Source: Streptomyces sp. CB01881
GTDB lineage: Bacteria; Actinomycetota; Actinomycetes; Streptomycetales; Streptomycetaceae
Direction: 5' to 3'
NCBI RefSeq assembly: GCF_002953255.1
Contig: NZ_CP026498.1
Span: 733,130-797,129, forward strand
DNA length: 64,000 bases
The notes under the pieces are model-generated. The model did no database searches and was not told the DNA's origin. It saw nothing but the letters and a program-made list of their open reading frames with translations. The position numbers were made by a program, and so were the translations under genes. This document shows, piece after piece, positions 1 through 8,328 of the stretch (position 1 is the first letter of the stretch; each line of letters opens with the position of its first letter).

Positions 1-136
1 CCCGGGCGACCGCCTCCCGTGCCTGCTCGCTCACCCGGGGCGAGCCGTTGATCACCCGGGACACCGTGCCGCGGCCGACCCCGGCGCGCGCCGCGACCTC
101 CTCCAGGGTGGGCCTGCCGGTCTGCCGTCCGCTCAC
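1..136 (-). CDS. cebR: LacI-family repressor CebR, N-terminal fragment
   Basis: The window starts inside this gene and shows only its first 45 codons, read leftwards from a GTG at 136 with GGGAGG about nine bases upstream. The translated residues form a LacI-type helix-turn-helix (RPTLEEVAARAGVGRGTVSRV followed by INGSPRVS). Family knowledge: CebR represses cello-oligosaccharide uptake genes in streptomycetes and is released by cellobiose or cellotriose. The call rests on the HTH plus two 14-bp CebR boxes in the divergent intergenic region and the downstream cebEFG-bglC order. The ligand-binding domain lies outside the window. Confidence 0.85.
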   Translation of the reverse strand, partial: MSGRQTGRPTLEEVAARAGVGRGTVSRVINGSPRVSEQAREAVAR

Positions 137-224
137 TGCCTCGCGCCTCCCGTTACCGCCGTCTCCCCCGTATGAAACCGCGTCCGCCGGCGGTCCGGTC
201 AAGCCGGTCGGCACGGCGGAGAAT

Positions 225-240
225 ATGGGAGCGCTCCCAT
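225..240. promoter_or_regulatory. CebR operator 1 (cebR-proximal)
   Basis: ATGGGAGCGCTCCCAT is a perfect 16-bp palindrome whose core is the known CebR consensus TGGGAGCGCTCCCA. It sits about 90 bp upstream of cebR and 230 bp upstream of cebE in the divergent intergenic region, so it probably mediates CebR autoregulation. Confidence 0.85.
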
Positions 241-380
241 TCTAGATCACGAGCGGGCGCCGTCACCACGGGTGCATTCAGGAAGTGGCGACCACAGCCC
301 CGCCCGAAGCCGACGGAAGCCAATTCGGGTTCATCTCTTGACATCCGGTCACCTCGGGCAGGAACCTTCCGGCTGTGGCG

Positions 381-394
381 TGGGAGCGCTCCCA
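381..394. promoter_or_regulatory. CebR operator 2 (cebE-proximal)
   Basis: TGGGAGCGCTCCCA is identical to the core of operator 1 and to the CebR consensus. It ends 75 bp before the cebE start. A TTGACA-like hexamer (TTGACATCC, near 338) lies about 40 bp further upstream, so the operator falls within or just downstream of the likely cebE promoter, as expected for steric repression. The rest of the 137-469 gap holds no gene. Confidence 0.88.
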
Positions 395-469
395 TGAACG
401 GCCGGGTCACCGCCGGCCCGCCAGAGCCCACCGGCGCACCCCAGCACCATCCCGGACGAGGAGAGTGGC

Positions 470-1810
470 ATGCGCAGCAGCAACACCGGCACCACCACCA
501 GACACCGGCGCCTGAGCGCCGTCGCGGCCCTGACCGCCACGGCGGCCCTGCTGGCCGGATGCGGCAGCAGCGGTGACACCGGCGCCGCCGGCGACGGCGG
601 GACGATCACGCTGCGCGTCGGCACCTTCGGTTCCTTCGGCTACGACAACGAGACCGGGGCGAAGCTCTACGCCGAGTACGAGAAGCTGCACCCCAACATC
701 AAGATCGTCGAGTCCAACGTCGCCGACGGCCAGAAGTACTGGGACACCCTCAAGCTGCGGCTCTCCCGGGACAGCGGCCTCGCCGACATCCAGGCCGTCG
801 AGGTCGGCTTCATCGCCGAGGCCACCGGCCCCACCCTGGCCGGCAAGTGGGTGGACCTCGGGAAGACCGGCGGCGCGGACGTCAACGCCTTCCTCGACTG
901 GAAGACCCGGCAGGCCACCACCCCGGACGGCAAGGTCATCGGCCTCGGCACCGACATCGGCCCGATGGCCGTCTGCTACAACAAGGACCTCTTCGCCAAG
1001 GCCGGCCTGCCCACCGACCGGGCGCAGGTCGGCGCGCTCTGGGCGGGCAGCTGGGACAGGTTCCTGGAGACCGGCCGCGCCTACCAGGCCAAGGCCCCCG
1101 AGGGCACCGCGTTCCACGACTCGGCGAGCGGCCTGTTCAACGCCGTGATCTCCAGCGAGCCGGTCCAGTACGCCAATGCCAAGGGCGAGTTGGACTACCA
1201 GAACAGCCCGGGCGTCAAGAAGGCCTGGTCCATCGCCACCGCGGCGGCGACCGGCGGGATCACGGCGAAGCTGCGCCAGTTCGACGAGAAGGGCACCTGG
1301 AACGCGGGCTTCAAGAACGCGAAGTTCGCCACCGTCGCCTGCCCGAGCTGGATGACCGGCATCATCAAGGAGCAGGCCGGGCCCGAGAACCAGGGCAAGT
1401 GGGACATCGCCCCGGCCCCCGTCGCGGGCAACTGGGGCGGGTCGTTCCTCGCCGTGCCCAAGTCGGGCGCGCACGTCGAGGAGGCCGCGAAGCTGGCGGC
1501 CTGGCTGACCGCACCGGCCCAGCACGCCAAGGTGTTCGGGGTCAACGGCAACATCCCCTCCTCGAAGGACACGCTGGCCTCGGCCGCCGTCCAGGATGCC
1601 AAACTGGCCTATTTCGGCGACACCCCGGTCGGCCGGATCTACTCCGAGGCCGCGGCCGGCATCAGGGCCGTGCCGATCAGCCGCTGGGACGGCCAGGTGA
1701 AGACCTTCATCACCGACAACGGGATCCTCGACATCGAGCAGCGCGGGACCGATCCCGCGCAGGCCTGGGCCAACGTCCAGAAGCTGATCGACGACAAGAT
1801 CCAGAAGTAG
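470..1810 (+). CDS. cebE: Cello-oligosaccharide ABC transporter, solute-binding lipoprotein
   Basis: This 446-residue extracytoplasmic binding protein delivers cellobiose/cellotriose to the CebFG permease. It begins with a basic n-region, a hydrophobic stretch and a lipobox ending LLAGC (Cys about 31), so it is a lipoprotein. The body is a family-1 sugar-binding protein. ATG 470 is preceded by GAGGAG. The gene lies directly downstream of two CebR operators and is followed by two permease genes and a GH1 glucosidase, the classical ceb order. The ATPase is not encoded here; in streptomycetes the shared ATPase MsiK usually energises this transporter. Confidence 0.9.
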   Translation: MRSSNTGTTTRHRRLSAVAALTATAALLAGCGSSGDTGAAGDGGTITLRVGTFGSFGYDNETGAKLYAEYEKLHPNIKIVESNVADGQKYWDTLKLRLSRDSGLADIQAVEVGFIAEATGPTLAGKWVDLGKTGGADVNAFLDWKTRQATTPDGKVIGLGTDIGPMAVCYNKDLFAKAGLPTDRAQVGALWAGSWDRFLETGRAYQAKAPEGTAFHDSASGLFNAVISSEPVQYANAKGELDYQNSPGVKKAWSIATAAATGGITAKLRQFDEKGTWNAGFKNAKFATVACPSWMTGIIKEQAGPENQGKWDIAPAPVAGNWGGSFLAVPKSGAHVEEAAKLAAWLTAPAQHAKVFGVNGNIPSSKDTLASAAVQDAKLAYFGDTPVGRIYSEAAAGIRAVPISRWDGQVKTFITDNGILDIEQRGTDPAQAWANVQKLIDDKIQK

Positions 1811-1817
1811 CGGGCAC

Positions 1818-1847
1818 CCGGGGCCCCCGGCCGTCGGACGGCCCCGG
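1818..1847 (+). terminator. Intercistronic hairpin between cebE and cebF
   Basis: CCGGGGC (1818-1824) pairs with GCCCCGG (1841-1847), with a further inner GC stem (CCGTC/GACGG). It starts eight bases after the cebE stop, in a 241-bp gap that otherwise holds no gene. There is no U-tract. Such hairpins after binding-protein genes commonly cause partial termination or stabilise the upstream mRNA, giving more binding protein than permease. Confidence 0.5.
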
Positions 1848-2051
1848 AGCAGCTGTCACGGGCCGCCTGCCGTCTGTCGCGGACCACGCACGCACACCCG
1901 CGGGCGGCCCCGGCGGGCGACACGCGCCCCGGGCCACCACGGGCGCCGAGGCCCCCGCCGAACGGACCATCCCACCCCACGGGCAGCCCCACCCCACGGG
2001 CCACCCGTGCACTGACCCCACCCCCAGCCACCGACCCGGAAGGACGCCCTC

Positions 2052-3050
2052 GTGTCCACCCCCGTCCGGGTGACGGCCGACGGCACCCCGCCGCCCGGCC
2101 CGCCGCCCTCCTCCGCCGCACCGCCGAAGAGCCGTGCGCCACAGCCGAACTGGCGCAGCGCGCTGTACCGCTGGGACCTCAGGGCGGCGCCCTACGCCTT
2201 CGTCGCCCCGTTCTTCCTCTGCTTCGCCGCCTTCGGGCTCTTCCCCCTCGTCTACACCGGCTGGCTCTCGCTGCACCGCGTCGAACTCGGCGGGGCGGCC
2301 GAGTGGCGGGGCCTGGAGAACTACACCGGCCTGTGGGGCAGCCACTTCTTCTGGAACGCGCTCACCAACACCTTCACCATCGGCGTCATCTCCACCGTCC
2401 CGCAGCTGCTGCTCGCACTCGGCCTGGCCCACCTGCTCAACCACAAGGTGCGCGGCCGCGGCCTCCTGCGCGTCGCGGTCCTCGCGCCGTACGCCACCTC
2501 GATCGCCGCCGCCACCCTGGTCTTCGCCCAACTCTTCAACAGCGACTACGGGTTGATCAACACCGCGCTGGGCTGGGCGGGCTTCGCCCCGGTCGACTGG
2601 GAGTCCTCGAAGTGGCCCGCGCAGATCGCCATCTCGGTGATCGTCACCTGGCGGTGGACGGGCTACAACGCCCTGATCTACCTGGCCGCGATGCAGGCCG
2701 TGCCGCAGGACCTCTACGAGGCCGCGGCGCTCGACGGGGCCTCGCGCTGGCGGCAGTTCGTCAGCGTGACCGTTCCGTCGATCCGTCCGACCGTCCTCTT
2801 CACCGTCGTGGTGTCCACCATCGGCGCCACCCAGCTGTTCGGCGAGCCGATGCTCTTCGGCGGCAGCCTGGGCGTCAGCGGCGGCAGCGGCAACCAGTTC
2901 CAGACGCTCAGCCTGCTGATGTACGAGAAGGGCTGGGTGACCGGCGCGCTCGGCCAGGCCTCCGCGATCGCCTGGGTGATGCTGCTGCTCCTGCTGCTGA
3001 TCGGCGCCGTCCAGGCCGTCGTCGCCCGTGCACGCCGCAGGAAGGACTGA
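2052..3050 (+). CDS. cebF: Cello-oligosaccharide ABC transporter permease
   Basis: A 332-residue MalF-type inner-membrane permease. The start is GTG 2052 with AAGGA about seven bases upstream. After a proline-rich cytoplasmic N-terminus (about 45 residues) there are six predicted membrane segments. The cytoplasmic EAA loop, which docks the ATPase, is visible as EAAALDGASRWRQFVSVTVP. It pairs with CebG, whose start is four bases past this stop, so the two are translationally linked. Specificity for cello-oligosaccharides is inferred from the CebR boxes and bglC. Confidence 0.88.
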   Translation: MSTPVRVTADGTPPPGPPPSSAAPPKSRAPQPNWRSALYRWDLRAAPYAFVAPFFLCFAAFGLFPLVYTGWLSLHRVELGGAAEWRGLENYTGLWGSHFFWNALTNTFTIGVISTVPQLLLALGLAHLLNHKVRGRGLLRVAVLAPYATSIAAATLVFAQLFNSDYGLINTALGWAGFAPVDWESSKWPAQIAISVIVTWRWTGYNALIYLAAMQAVPQDLYEAAALDGASRWRQFVSVTVPSIRPTVLFTVVVSTIGATQLFGEPMLFGGSLGVSGGSGNQFQTLSLLMYEKGWVTGALGQASAIAWVMLLLLLLIGAVQAVVARARRRKD

Positions 3051-3053
3051 CCC

Positions 3054-3935
3054 GTGACCACCGTACCCACCGCCGCCCGGCGGCCCGGCCGCCTGCGGCG
3101 GTCCGCGGGCCGGCAGCACCACGCCGGCCCCCTCGCCCACGTCCTGCTGGGCCTGGCCGCGCTGGTCTCGCTCTTCCCGCTGTACTGGAACCTCGTCGCC
3201 GCCTCGCACACCGGCGAGCGCGTGGTCGCGGCGCCGGCGCCGCTGCTGCCGGGCCCGCACCTGTTCGAGAACCTCGCCTTCGCCTGGAACCAGGTCGACA
3301 TGGGCGAGGCCCTGGTCAATACCACCGTGGTGGCCGGCCTGGTGGCCCTGTCCACCGTGCTCTTCTCCACCCTGGCCGGTTTCGCGTTCGCCAAACTGCC
3401 CTTCCGGGGCCGCAACGTGATGCTGGCCCTGGTGGTCGCGACGATGACGATCCCGCCCCAGCTCAGCGTCATCCCGCTCTACCAGATCATCACCGACCTG
3501 GGCTGGGTGGACCAGTTGCAGTCGGTGGTACTCCCCTCCCTGGTCGCCGCCTTCGGGGTGTTCTTCATGCGGCAGTACCTGCTGGAGGCGCTGCCGGTGG
3601 AGCTGGTCGAGGCCGCCCGGGTGGACGGCGCGCACAGCCTGCGGGTGGTCTGGCACGTGGTCTTCCCGGTGGCGCGGCCGGCCATGGCCGTGCTCGGCAT
3701 GCTGGTCTTCGTCCAGTCGTGGAACGACTTCTTCTGGCCCTTCATCGCGCTGACCCCGGACGGCAGCCCGACTCTCCAGGTCGCGCTGGCCGGGCTGGGC
3801 TCGGGCAACCACAGCGTCGACCAGGCGATCGTCCTGACCGGTGCGCTCATCTCGACCGTGCCGCTGCTGCTGGTCTTCGCCCTGCTGGGCAAGCACATCG
3901 TGGGCGGCATCACCGCCGGAGCGGTCAAGAACTGA
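3054..3935 (+). CDS. cebG: Cello-oligosaccharide ABC transporter permease
   Basis: A 293-residue MalG-type permease with six membrane segments and the EAA loop EAARVDGAHSLRVVWHVVFP near residue 185. GTG 3054 starts four bases after cebF ends, consistent with translational coupling and heterodimer formation with CebF. It is followed after 75 bp by the intracellular beta-glucosidase gene, so imported cello-oligosaccharides would be hydrolysed at once. Confidence 0.88.
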   Translation: MTTVPTAARRPGRLRRSAGRQHHAGPLAHVLLGLAALVSLFPLYWNLVAASHTGERVVAAPAPLLPGPHLFENLAFAWNQVDMGEALVNTTVVAGLVALSTVLFSTLAGFAFAKLPFRGRNVMLALVVATMTIPPQLSVIPLYQIITDLGWVDQLQSVVLPSLVAAFGVFFMRQYLLEALPVELVEAARVDGAHSLRVVWHVVFPVARPAMAVLGMLVFVQSWNDFFWPFIALTPDGSPTLQVALAGLGSGNHSVDQAIVLTGALISTVPLLLVFALLGKHIVGGITAGAVKN

Positions 3936-3997
3936 CCCCGGTCCGGGCACCCGCCCGGGCCGGAGCCGACCTCGCGCCCCCTGTCCCCGAACACCGT

Positions 3998-4011
3998 TGG
4001 GAGTACCGCCA
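3998..4011. promoter_or_regulatory. Degenerate CebR-like half site before bglC
   Basis: TGGGAGTACCGCCA keeps 10 of 14 positions of the CebR box, with a perfect left half (TGGGAG). It overlaps the bglC ribosome-binding site and start codon. Some streptomycetes have a CebR box before bglC. Here the right half is eroded, and the match could simply be the Shine-Dalgarno GGGAG. Confidence 0.25.
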
Positions 4012-5483
4012 TGACCGTCCCCGCCGTCGACCCCCGCGTCCCCGCCGTCGACCCCCTGGTCCCCGTCCTCACCCCTCGCTTCCCGGCCGGTTTCCTCTGG
4101 GGCACAGCCACCTCCGCCTACCAGATCGAGGGTGCCGCCGCCGAGGACGGCCGCACCCCGTCGATCTGGGACACCTTCTGCCGCACCCCGGGGAAGGTGT
4201 TCCAGGGTCACACCGGTGACGTGGCCGTCGACCACTACCACCGCTTCCGCGAGGACGTCCGGCTGATGGCCGGGCTCGGGCTGACCGCCTACCGCTTCTC
4301 GGTCTCCTGGCCCCGCGTGCAGCCCACCGGCCACGGCCCCGCCGTCCAGCAGGGCCTGGACTTCTACCGCCGGCTCGCCGAGGAACTGCTCACCGCCGGC
4401 ATCACGCCCGTCGCCACGCTCTACCACTGGGACCTCCCGCAGGAGCTGGAGGCGGCCGGCGGCTGGCCGGAGCGGGCCACCGCCGAACGGTTCGCCGACT
4501 ACGCGACGCTGGCGGCCGAGGCCCTCGGCGGCCTGGTCGGCCAGTGGACCACCCTCAACGAACCCTGGTGCAGCGCCTTCCTCGGCTACGGCTCCGGCGT
4601 CCACGCCCCCGGCCGCACCGACCCGGTGGCCGCCCTGCGCGCCGCCCACCACCTGAACCTGGGCCACGGCCTGGCCGTCCAGGCGCTGCGGAGCACGCTG
4701 CCCGCCGGCGCGCAGCTGTCGGTGTCGCTCAACCTGCACGCGCTGCGCCCGCTCACCCCGTCGGACGCGGACCGGGAGGCGGTGCGCCGGATCGACGCCG
4801 TCGGCAACCGGGTGTTCCTCGGCCCGATGCTGGACGGCGCGTACCCCGAGGACCTCCTCGCCGACACCGCGCAGCTCACCGACTGGTCCTTCGTCCGGCC
4901 CGGCGACGAGAGGACCGCCAACCAGCCGCTGGACTGGCTGGGCGTCAACTACTACACGCCCACCGTAGTCTCCGCGACCGCCGCGGGGGCCGAGCCCGCC
5001 CGGCAGGACGGCCACGGCGGCGGCACCGCCTCTCCCTGGCCGGGCGCGGACGCGGTCGGCTTCCACCAGCCGCCGGGCGAGCGGACGGCGATGGGCTGGG
5101 CGGTCGACCCGTCCGGCCTGCACGACCTGCTGACCGGGCTGACCCGCCGGTACCCGCGGCTACCGATGATGGTCACCGAGAACGGCGCGGCGTACGAGGA
5201 CGAGGTCCGCGCGGACGGCACGGTGGACGACCCGGAGCGTGCCGCCTACGTCCACGCCCACCTGGCGGCGGTCCACCGGGCCGTCGCCGACGGCGCGGAC
5301 GTGCGCGGCTACTTCCTCTGGTCCCTGCTGGACAACTTCGAATGGGCGTACGGCTACGAGAAGCGCTTCGGGCTCGTCCACGTCGACGACCGGACGCAGG
5401 CGCGCACCCCGAAGACCAGCGCCCGCTGGTACGGCCGGGTGGCCGGCACCGGCGAGCTGCACCACCCGGCCGGGGAGGGCTGA
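4011..5483 (+). CDS. bglC: GH1 beta-glucosidase (cellobiase)
   Basis: A 490-residue family-1 glycoside hydrolase that cleaves cellobiose/cello-oligosaccharides to glucose. It has the GH1 N-terminal signature ([19 protein letters not shown]), the acid/base in TLNEPW (Glu184) and the nucleophile in VTENG (Glu390), plus [22 protein letters not shown] near the C-terminus. There is no signal peptide, so it acts in the cytoplasm on sugars imported by CebEFG. It is the last gene of the ceb cluster. ATG 4011 has GGGAG about seven bases upstream. Confidence 0.92.
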   Translation: MTVPAVDPRVPAVDPLVPVLTPRFPAGFLWGTATSAYQIEGAAAEDGRTPSIWDTFCRTPGKVFQGHTGDVAVDHYHRFREDVRLMAGLGLTAYRFSVSWPRVQPTGHGPAVQQGLDFYRRLAEELLTAGITPVATLYHWDLPQELEAAGGWPERATAERFADYATLAAEALGGLVGQWTTLNEPWCSAFLGYGSGVHAPGRTDPVAALRAAHHLNLGHGLAVQALRSTLPAGAQLSVSLNLHALRPLTPSDADREAVRRIDAVGNRVFLGPMLDGAYPEDLLADTAQLTDWSFVRPGDERTANQPLDWLGVNYYTPTVVSATAAGAEPARQDGHGGGTASPWPGADAVGFHQPPGERTAMGWAVDPSGLHDLLTGLTRRYPRLPMMVTENGAAYEDEVRADGTVDDPERAAYVHAHLAAVHRAVADGADVRGYFLWSLLDNFEWAYGYEKRFGLVHVDDRTQARTPKTSARWYGRVAGTGELHHPAGEG

Positions 5484-5600
5484 GGTCCCTGAAAGGCCAC
5501 GCGTCCGGGTCCGCACCGGAGTGAGGGCGGCGGGCGGGACCAGGCCCGGACCCGCCGTGGGAGCGGCCGGTTCGGCCTGGCCCCGGCATACGATCGGCGC

Positions 5601-6029
5601 ATGTCCACGCGATCCGCTTCCTTGTCGTCCGCGAAGTCCGCGAAGTCCGCGAAGTGCACGAGGTTCACGAGGTTCACGTCGTGCGAGCCGTCCGCGTCGT
5701 CCTCGTGGGCGCTCTGGTCCAAGGACTCCGTCCTGTCCGTCGCCTCGGTCGGCTCGGCCCTGTCGATCGGATCGGTCGGCTCCGTGCTCTCGGTGGGCTC
5801 GGTCGGCAGCGTGCTGTCGGTCGGTTCGGCCGGCTCGGCGCTCTCCGCGCTCTCCGCCGGGTCCTGGTTCAGCCTCGGCTCGCTGCTGTCCGCCAACTCC
5901 CGCTGGTCGGTGCTGTCCTGGCGGTCCCGGAACGGGCTGATGGCCGCCGGTGTGGTCGCGGCCGTCGCGGGCGCCGCTCTCGCCGGCGGCTCGCTGTCCC
6001 GGCGGGGCGCCCGGCGCGGGGGGCGGTGA
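5601..6029 (+). CDS. Low-complexity (Ser-Val/Leu-Gly-Ser)-repeat small membrane protein
   Basis: This 142-residue protein of unknown function is built from short repeats. After a Ser/Ala/Lys start (SAKSAKSAK) come about ten tandem copies of a six-residue unit resembling S-V-G-S-V-L (about residues 48-95), then a Trp/Ser region and one strongly hydrophobic segment (GLMAAGVVAAVAGAALAGG) with a short Arg-rich tail. Third codon positions are overwhelmingly G/C in this frame, which supports coding over the antisense frame. A TACGAT hexamer six bases before the ATG suggests a leaderless transcript. It is followed by a strong terminator and appears monocistronic. Confidence 0.6.
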   Translation: MSTRSASLSSAKSAKSAKCTRFTRFTSCEPSASSSWALWSKDSVLSVASVGSALSIGSVGSVLSVGSVGSVLSVGSAGSALSALSAGSWFSLGSLLSANSRWSVLSWRSRNGLMAAGVVAAVAGAALAGGSLSRRGARRGGR

Positions 6030-6063
6030 CGCGCACCGGCGGCCCGGCGGCCGTACCCGTCTG

Positions 6064-6114
6064 ACGCCACCGCCCGCGATCACCGGAGCCCCCGGTGGCC
6101 GCGGGCGGTGGCGT
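6064..6114 (+). terminator. Strong stem-loop terminator
   Basis: A perfect 15-bp outer stem (6064-6078 with 6100-6114) encloses a second perfect 6-bp stem (CACCGG 6081-6086 with CCGGTG 6092-6097). It lies 35 bp after the repeat-protein stop and insulates it from the next operon. Confidence 0.8.
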
Positions 6115-6193
6115 TCCGGCGCGGCGGCGGCGCCCTGAGCACCGCCGCACCCGCGCCGCACCCGGCCGGCCCGCCCCCGCCCCGGGGCGGGCC

Positions 6194-6226
6194 GGCCGCT
6201 CTCACGTGCGGGCCGCTCTCACGTGC
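6194..6226. repeat. 17-bp tandem duplication with CACGTG cores
   Basis: GGCCGCTCTCACGTGC occurs at 6194-6209 and again at 6211-6226, giving two CACGTG palindromes 17 bp apart. The duplication lies about 210 bp upstream of the SWIM-VWA-AAA operon in a 404-bp gap (6030-6433) that contains no gene apart from the terminator. It could be a regulator site for that operon. Confidence 0.5.
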
Positions 6227-6433
6227 TTTCTCGCGCGGGCCGGTTCCGTACGGGCGGGCCGCGAGGGCGGGCCGTCTCGCGGCGCACCGGATGCGCGGGC
6301 CGGCCCGGAAGGCGCCGGACGAGGAGAGCCGACGTCAGGGGCCCTGCGAGCGCTGTCAGTGCCCGCGAGTAGGTTTCTGGAACACAGCCCGCCGGTCCGG
6401 CGCGGCGGCCCCCCTCGTTGTGAAGGAGACGGT

Positions 6434-6940
6434 GTGTTGTCAGTCCGGGAGGACTCGAGCACGGCGCGCGTGATACCGCCCGCGCGGCCACGCAAACTCG
6501 CCAAGGTCCCGTTCGTGGAACTCGCCGACGGGCGCCTTCAGGGCGTGGTGTCCAGCGGCTCGGACATCGAGCGGGTCTACGTCTCGTCCGTCGCCGCCGG
6601 TGACTACGCGTTCGCGTGCAGCACCAACAACAACCGGCCCTGCGGCGGCGCCCGCGGCTCGTTCTGCAACCACATCGCGGCCCTGATCGGCGAGGCCGTG
6701 CTGCAGTACGGCGCCGAGCGCGTCGCCCGCTACCTGCGGGTCGAGCCGTCCAACGGGGAGGCGAGTACGCAGGGCATCACCTCCGCGATGACCGCCACCC
6801 GGCCGGCCAAGGCGGACGCCACCGCGGCGGCGCCGGTGTTCAGCCGGTTCCTGCGCCACCTCGCCTACCTCGAACTGGCGCCCACCACCGACCCGCTCCC
6901 GGAGCTCCACTGGTTCCCGACCACCAGGGCGGTGGCGTGA
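6434..6940 (+). CDS. SWIM zinc-finger protein (YehQ-like)
   Basis: A 168-residue protein, first of five tightly linked genes. GTG 6434 is chosen because AAGGAG ends five bases upstream; the open frame continues further 5' but without coding character. The central region has the SWIM pattern CxnCxH (FACSTNNNRPC and SFCNHIAAL, about residues 61-83), a zinc-binding fold that binds DNA or proteins. Family knowledge: SWIM proteins sit beside VWA, MoxR-type AAA and DUF5682 genes in the E. coli yehLMPQ region and in many actinobacteria, where they are thought to act as an adaptor or nucleic-acid sensor. The stop overlaps the next start (TGATG). Confidence 0.75.
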   Translation: MLSVREDSSTARVIPPARPRKLAKVPFVELADGRLQGVVSSGSDIERVYVSSVAAGDYAFACSTNNNRPCGGARGSFCNHIAALIGEAVLQYGAERVARYLRVEPSNGEASTQGITSAMTATRPAKADATAAAPVFSRFLRHLAYLELAPTTDPLPELHWFPTTRAVA

Positions 6941-8328
6941 TGCGTACGGACCTCCTCACCGAACCGGTCGACGGGCTGGACGAGGCCCTCGCGGCCGTGG
7001 ACGCCTTCGACCGGGCGCTCGTCGGCGGCCTGCTCCGGCCGCAGCCCGCGCAGGCGACCGGCCTCGCCGGACTGGCCGACGCCGTCGCAGGATCGCCGCT
7101 GGCCGAACGGGTCGCCGAGGCGGCCGCGAAGGCCGCCGCCGGAGCCGCGGGCGAGGAGCACCTCGTCGCCCTCGCCGCCGCCCGCACCGCACTGCTCGGC
7201 TCCGTCCACGACGCGCTGACGGCCCGTCTCGACGAGGCGACCGGGCGGACGCCGGGCGACGTCGCCGCCCCGGTGGCGGGCGAGCCGACGGCCCCCAACC
7301 TGCTCGCCGCCGCCCGTTCCTGGCTCGCCGACCTCGCGCGTGCCGGGTGGCAGGGCCTCGACCACGAGCTGGTCTCCGGCTCGGCGCCGGTCGTCTCCGC
7401 GATGCTGCCGGATCCGGCCCTGCGCCGCCTCGCGACGCTGCTGGACGGCTTCGCCACCGAGCTGGCCGCCTCCTGCCCCGGCGCCACCCTGGAGCGGATC
7501 CCGCTGCGCCGCTGGGCCGACCTCTGGTCCCGCGCGATGCTGCTGACGCTGCCCGGTGCCGCCGGCGCGCCGGCCGTCGCCACCGTGACCGGCCGGCTGC
7601 TGCCGCTCGGCGTCGACCTGCACGAGCACGCCACCGCCGCACAGGCCCAGGTCCACGCGGTGTTCGAACCCGCCGACGGCGGCCCGGCCCGCCTGGTGCG
7701 CGCCGGCGTCGCGGTGCCCAAGCCGGACACCGTCGTCGGCGCCGGCGTCTGGCAGCTGCTCCGCCCCCACCTGTCGCTGCTGGCGGCGGCCGGCGAGGGC
7801 CTGGCGATGGAGCTCGCCGGCATGCCGGTGACCGCCGAGGGCGACCTGCTCTGGAGCGACGAGCACGCCCGGCCCGGCGCCGCCGCCGACGCCTTCGCCA
7901 CCGCGCGCGTCGCGCTGGCCGGCGCAGCCGCCGCACCGACGGCGCCCCTGGACCGCCACCCGGCACGCATCGCCCTGCCGGTCCTCCTGGAGGGCTACAC
8001 CGTCCAGCAGGACGGCGACGCCGTGGCGTTCGCCCTCGCCGGGCACCGGCTCGCCGTCGACACCGACCGCATCCCGGCCGCCGGTCCGCTCACCGCCGAG
8101 GCCGTCGCGGCGTCGAGCGCCTGCATCGGCCTGCTGCGCTGGGACGCCGGGGCGTACCTGCTCCAGCCGCTCGCCGTCGAGACCGTCGTGAAGAAGAAGA
8201 CCGTCGCCGTCCACGCCGGCGCCTGGGCCGGCGGCACCACCGACAAGGCCGGCCTGAAGGCCGAGAAGGCCGCCACCGACGCGGTGACGGTGCTGCGGGA
8301 GCGAGCGGGAAGGCTCCTGCGCAAGTGA
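6940..8328 (+). CDS. Unknown protein of the SWIM-VWA-AAA operon
   Basis: A 462-residue alanine-rich, largely helical protein that I do not recognise with confidence. ATG 6940 overlaps the stop of the SWIM gene by one base. No signal peptide, membrane segment or obvious catalytic motif is visible. A conserved-looking tail (VVKKKTVAVHAGAWAGG) occurs near residues 415-431. Its position, overlapped at both ends, implies it is an obligate partner of the SWIM and VWA proteins. It could belong to one of the unnamed DUF families found with yehQ/P-type loci; a profile search would decide. Confidence 0.7.
   Translation: MRTDLLTEPVDGLDEALAAVDAFDRALVGGLLRPQPAQATGLAGLADAVAGSPLAERVAEAAAKAAAGAAGEEHLVALAAARTALLGSVHDALTARLDEATGRTPGDVAAPVAGEPTAPNLLAAARSWLADLARAGWQGLDHELVSGSAPVVSAMLPDPALRRLATLLDGFATELAASCPGATLERIPLRRWADLWSRAMLLTLPGAAGAPAVATVTGRLLPLGVDLHEHATAAQAQVHAVFEPADGGPARLVRAGVAVPKPDTVVGAGVWQLLRPHLSLLAAAGEGLAMELAGMPVTAEGDLLWSDEHARPGAAADAFATARVALAGAAAAPTAPLDRHPARIALPVLLEGYTVQQDGDAVAFALAGHRLAVDTDRIPAAGPLTAEAVAASSACIGLLRWDAGAYLLQPLAVETVVKKKTVAVHAGAWAGGTTDKAGLKAEKAATDAVTVLRERAGRLLRK

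Noticed and set aside
1710..5123. Very long open frame on the minus strand opposite cebFG-bglC
   Set aside because: It is antisense to three well-supported genes, is rich in Arg/Gly/Gln from mirrored GC3, and has no recognisable domain.
5354..6070. Asp/Glu-Ser repeat protein antisense to the 5601 gene
   Set aside because: GC3 and a downstream terminator favour the plus-strand repeat protein.
6095..6433. Longer N-terminus for the SWIM protein
   Set aside because: It runs through the terminator and an intergenic repeat, whereas GTG 6434 has a good ribosome site.
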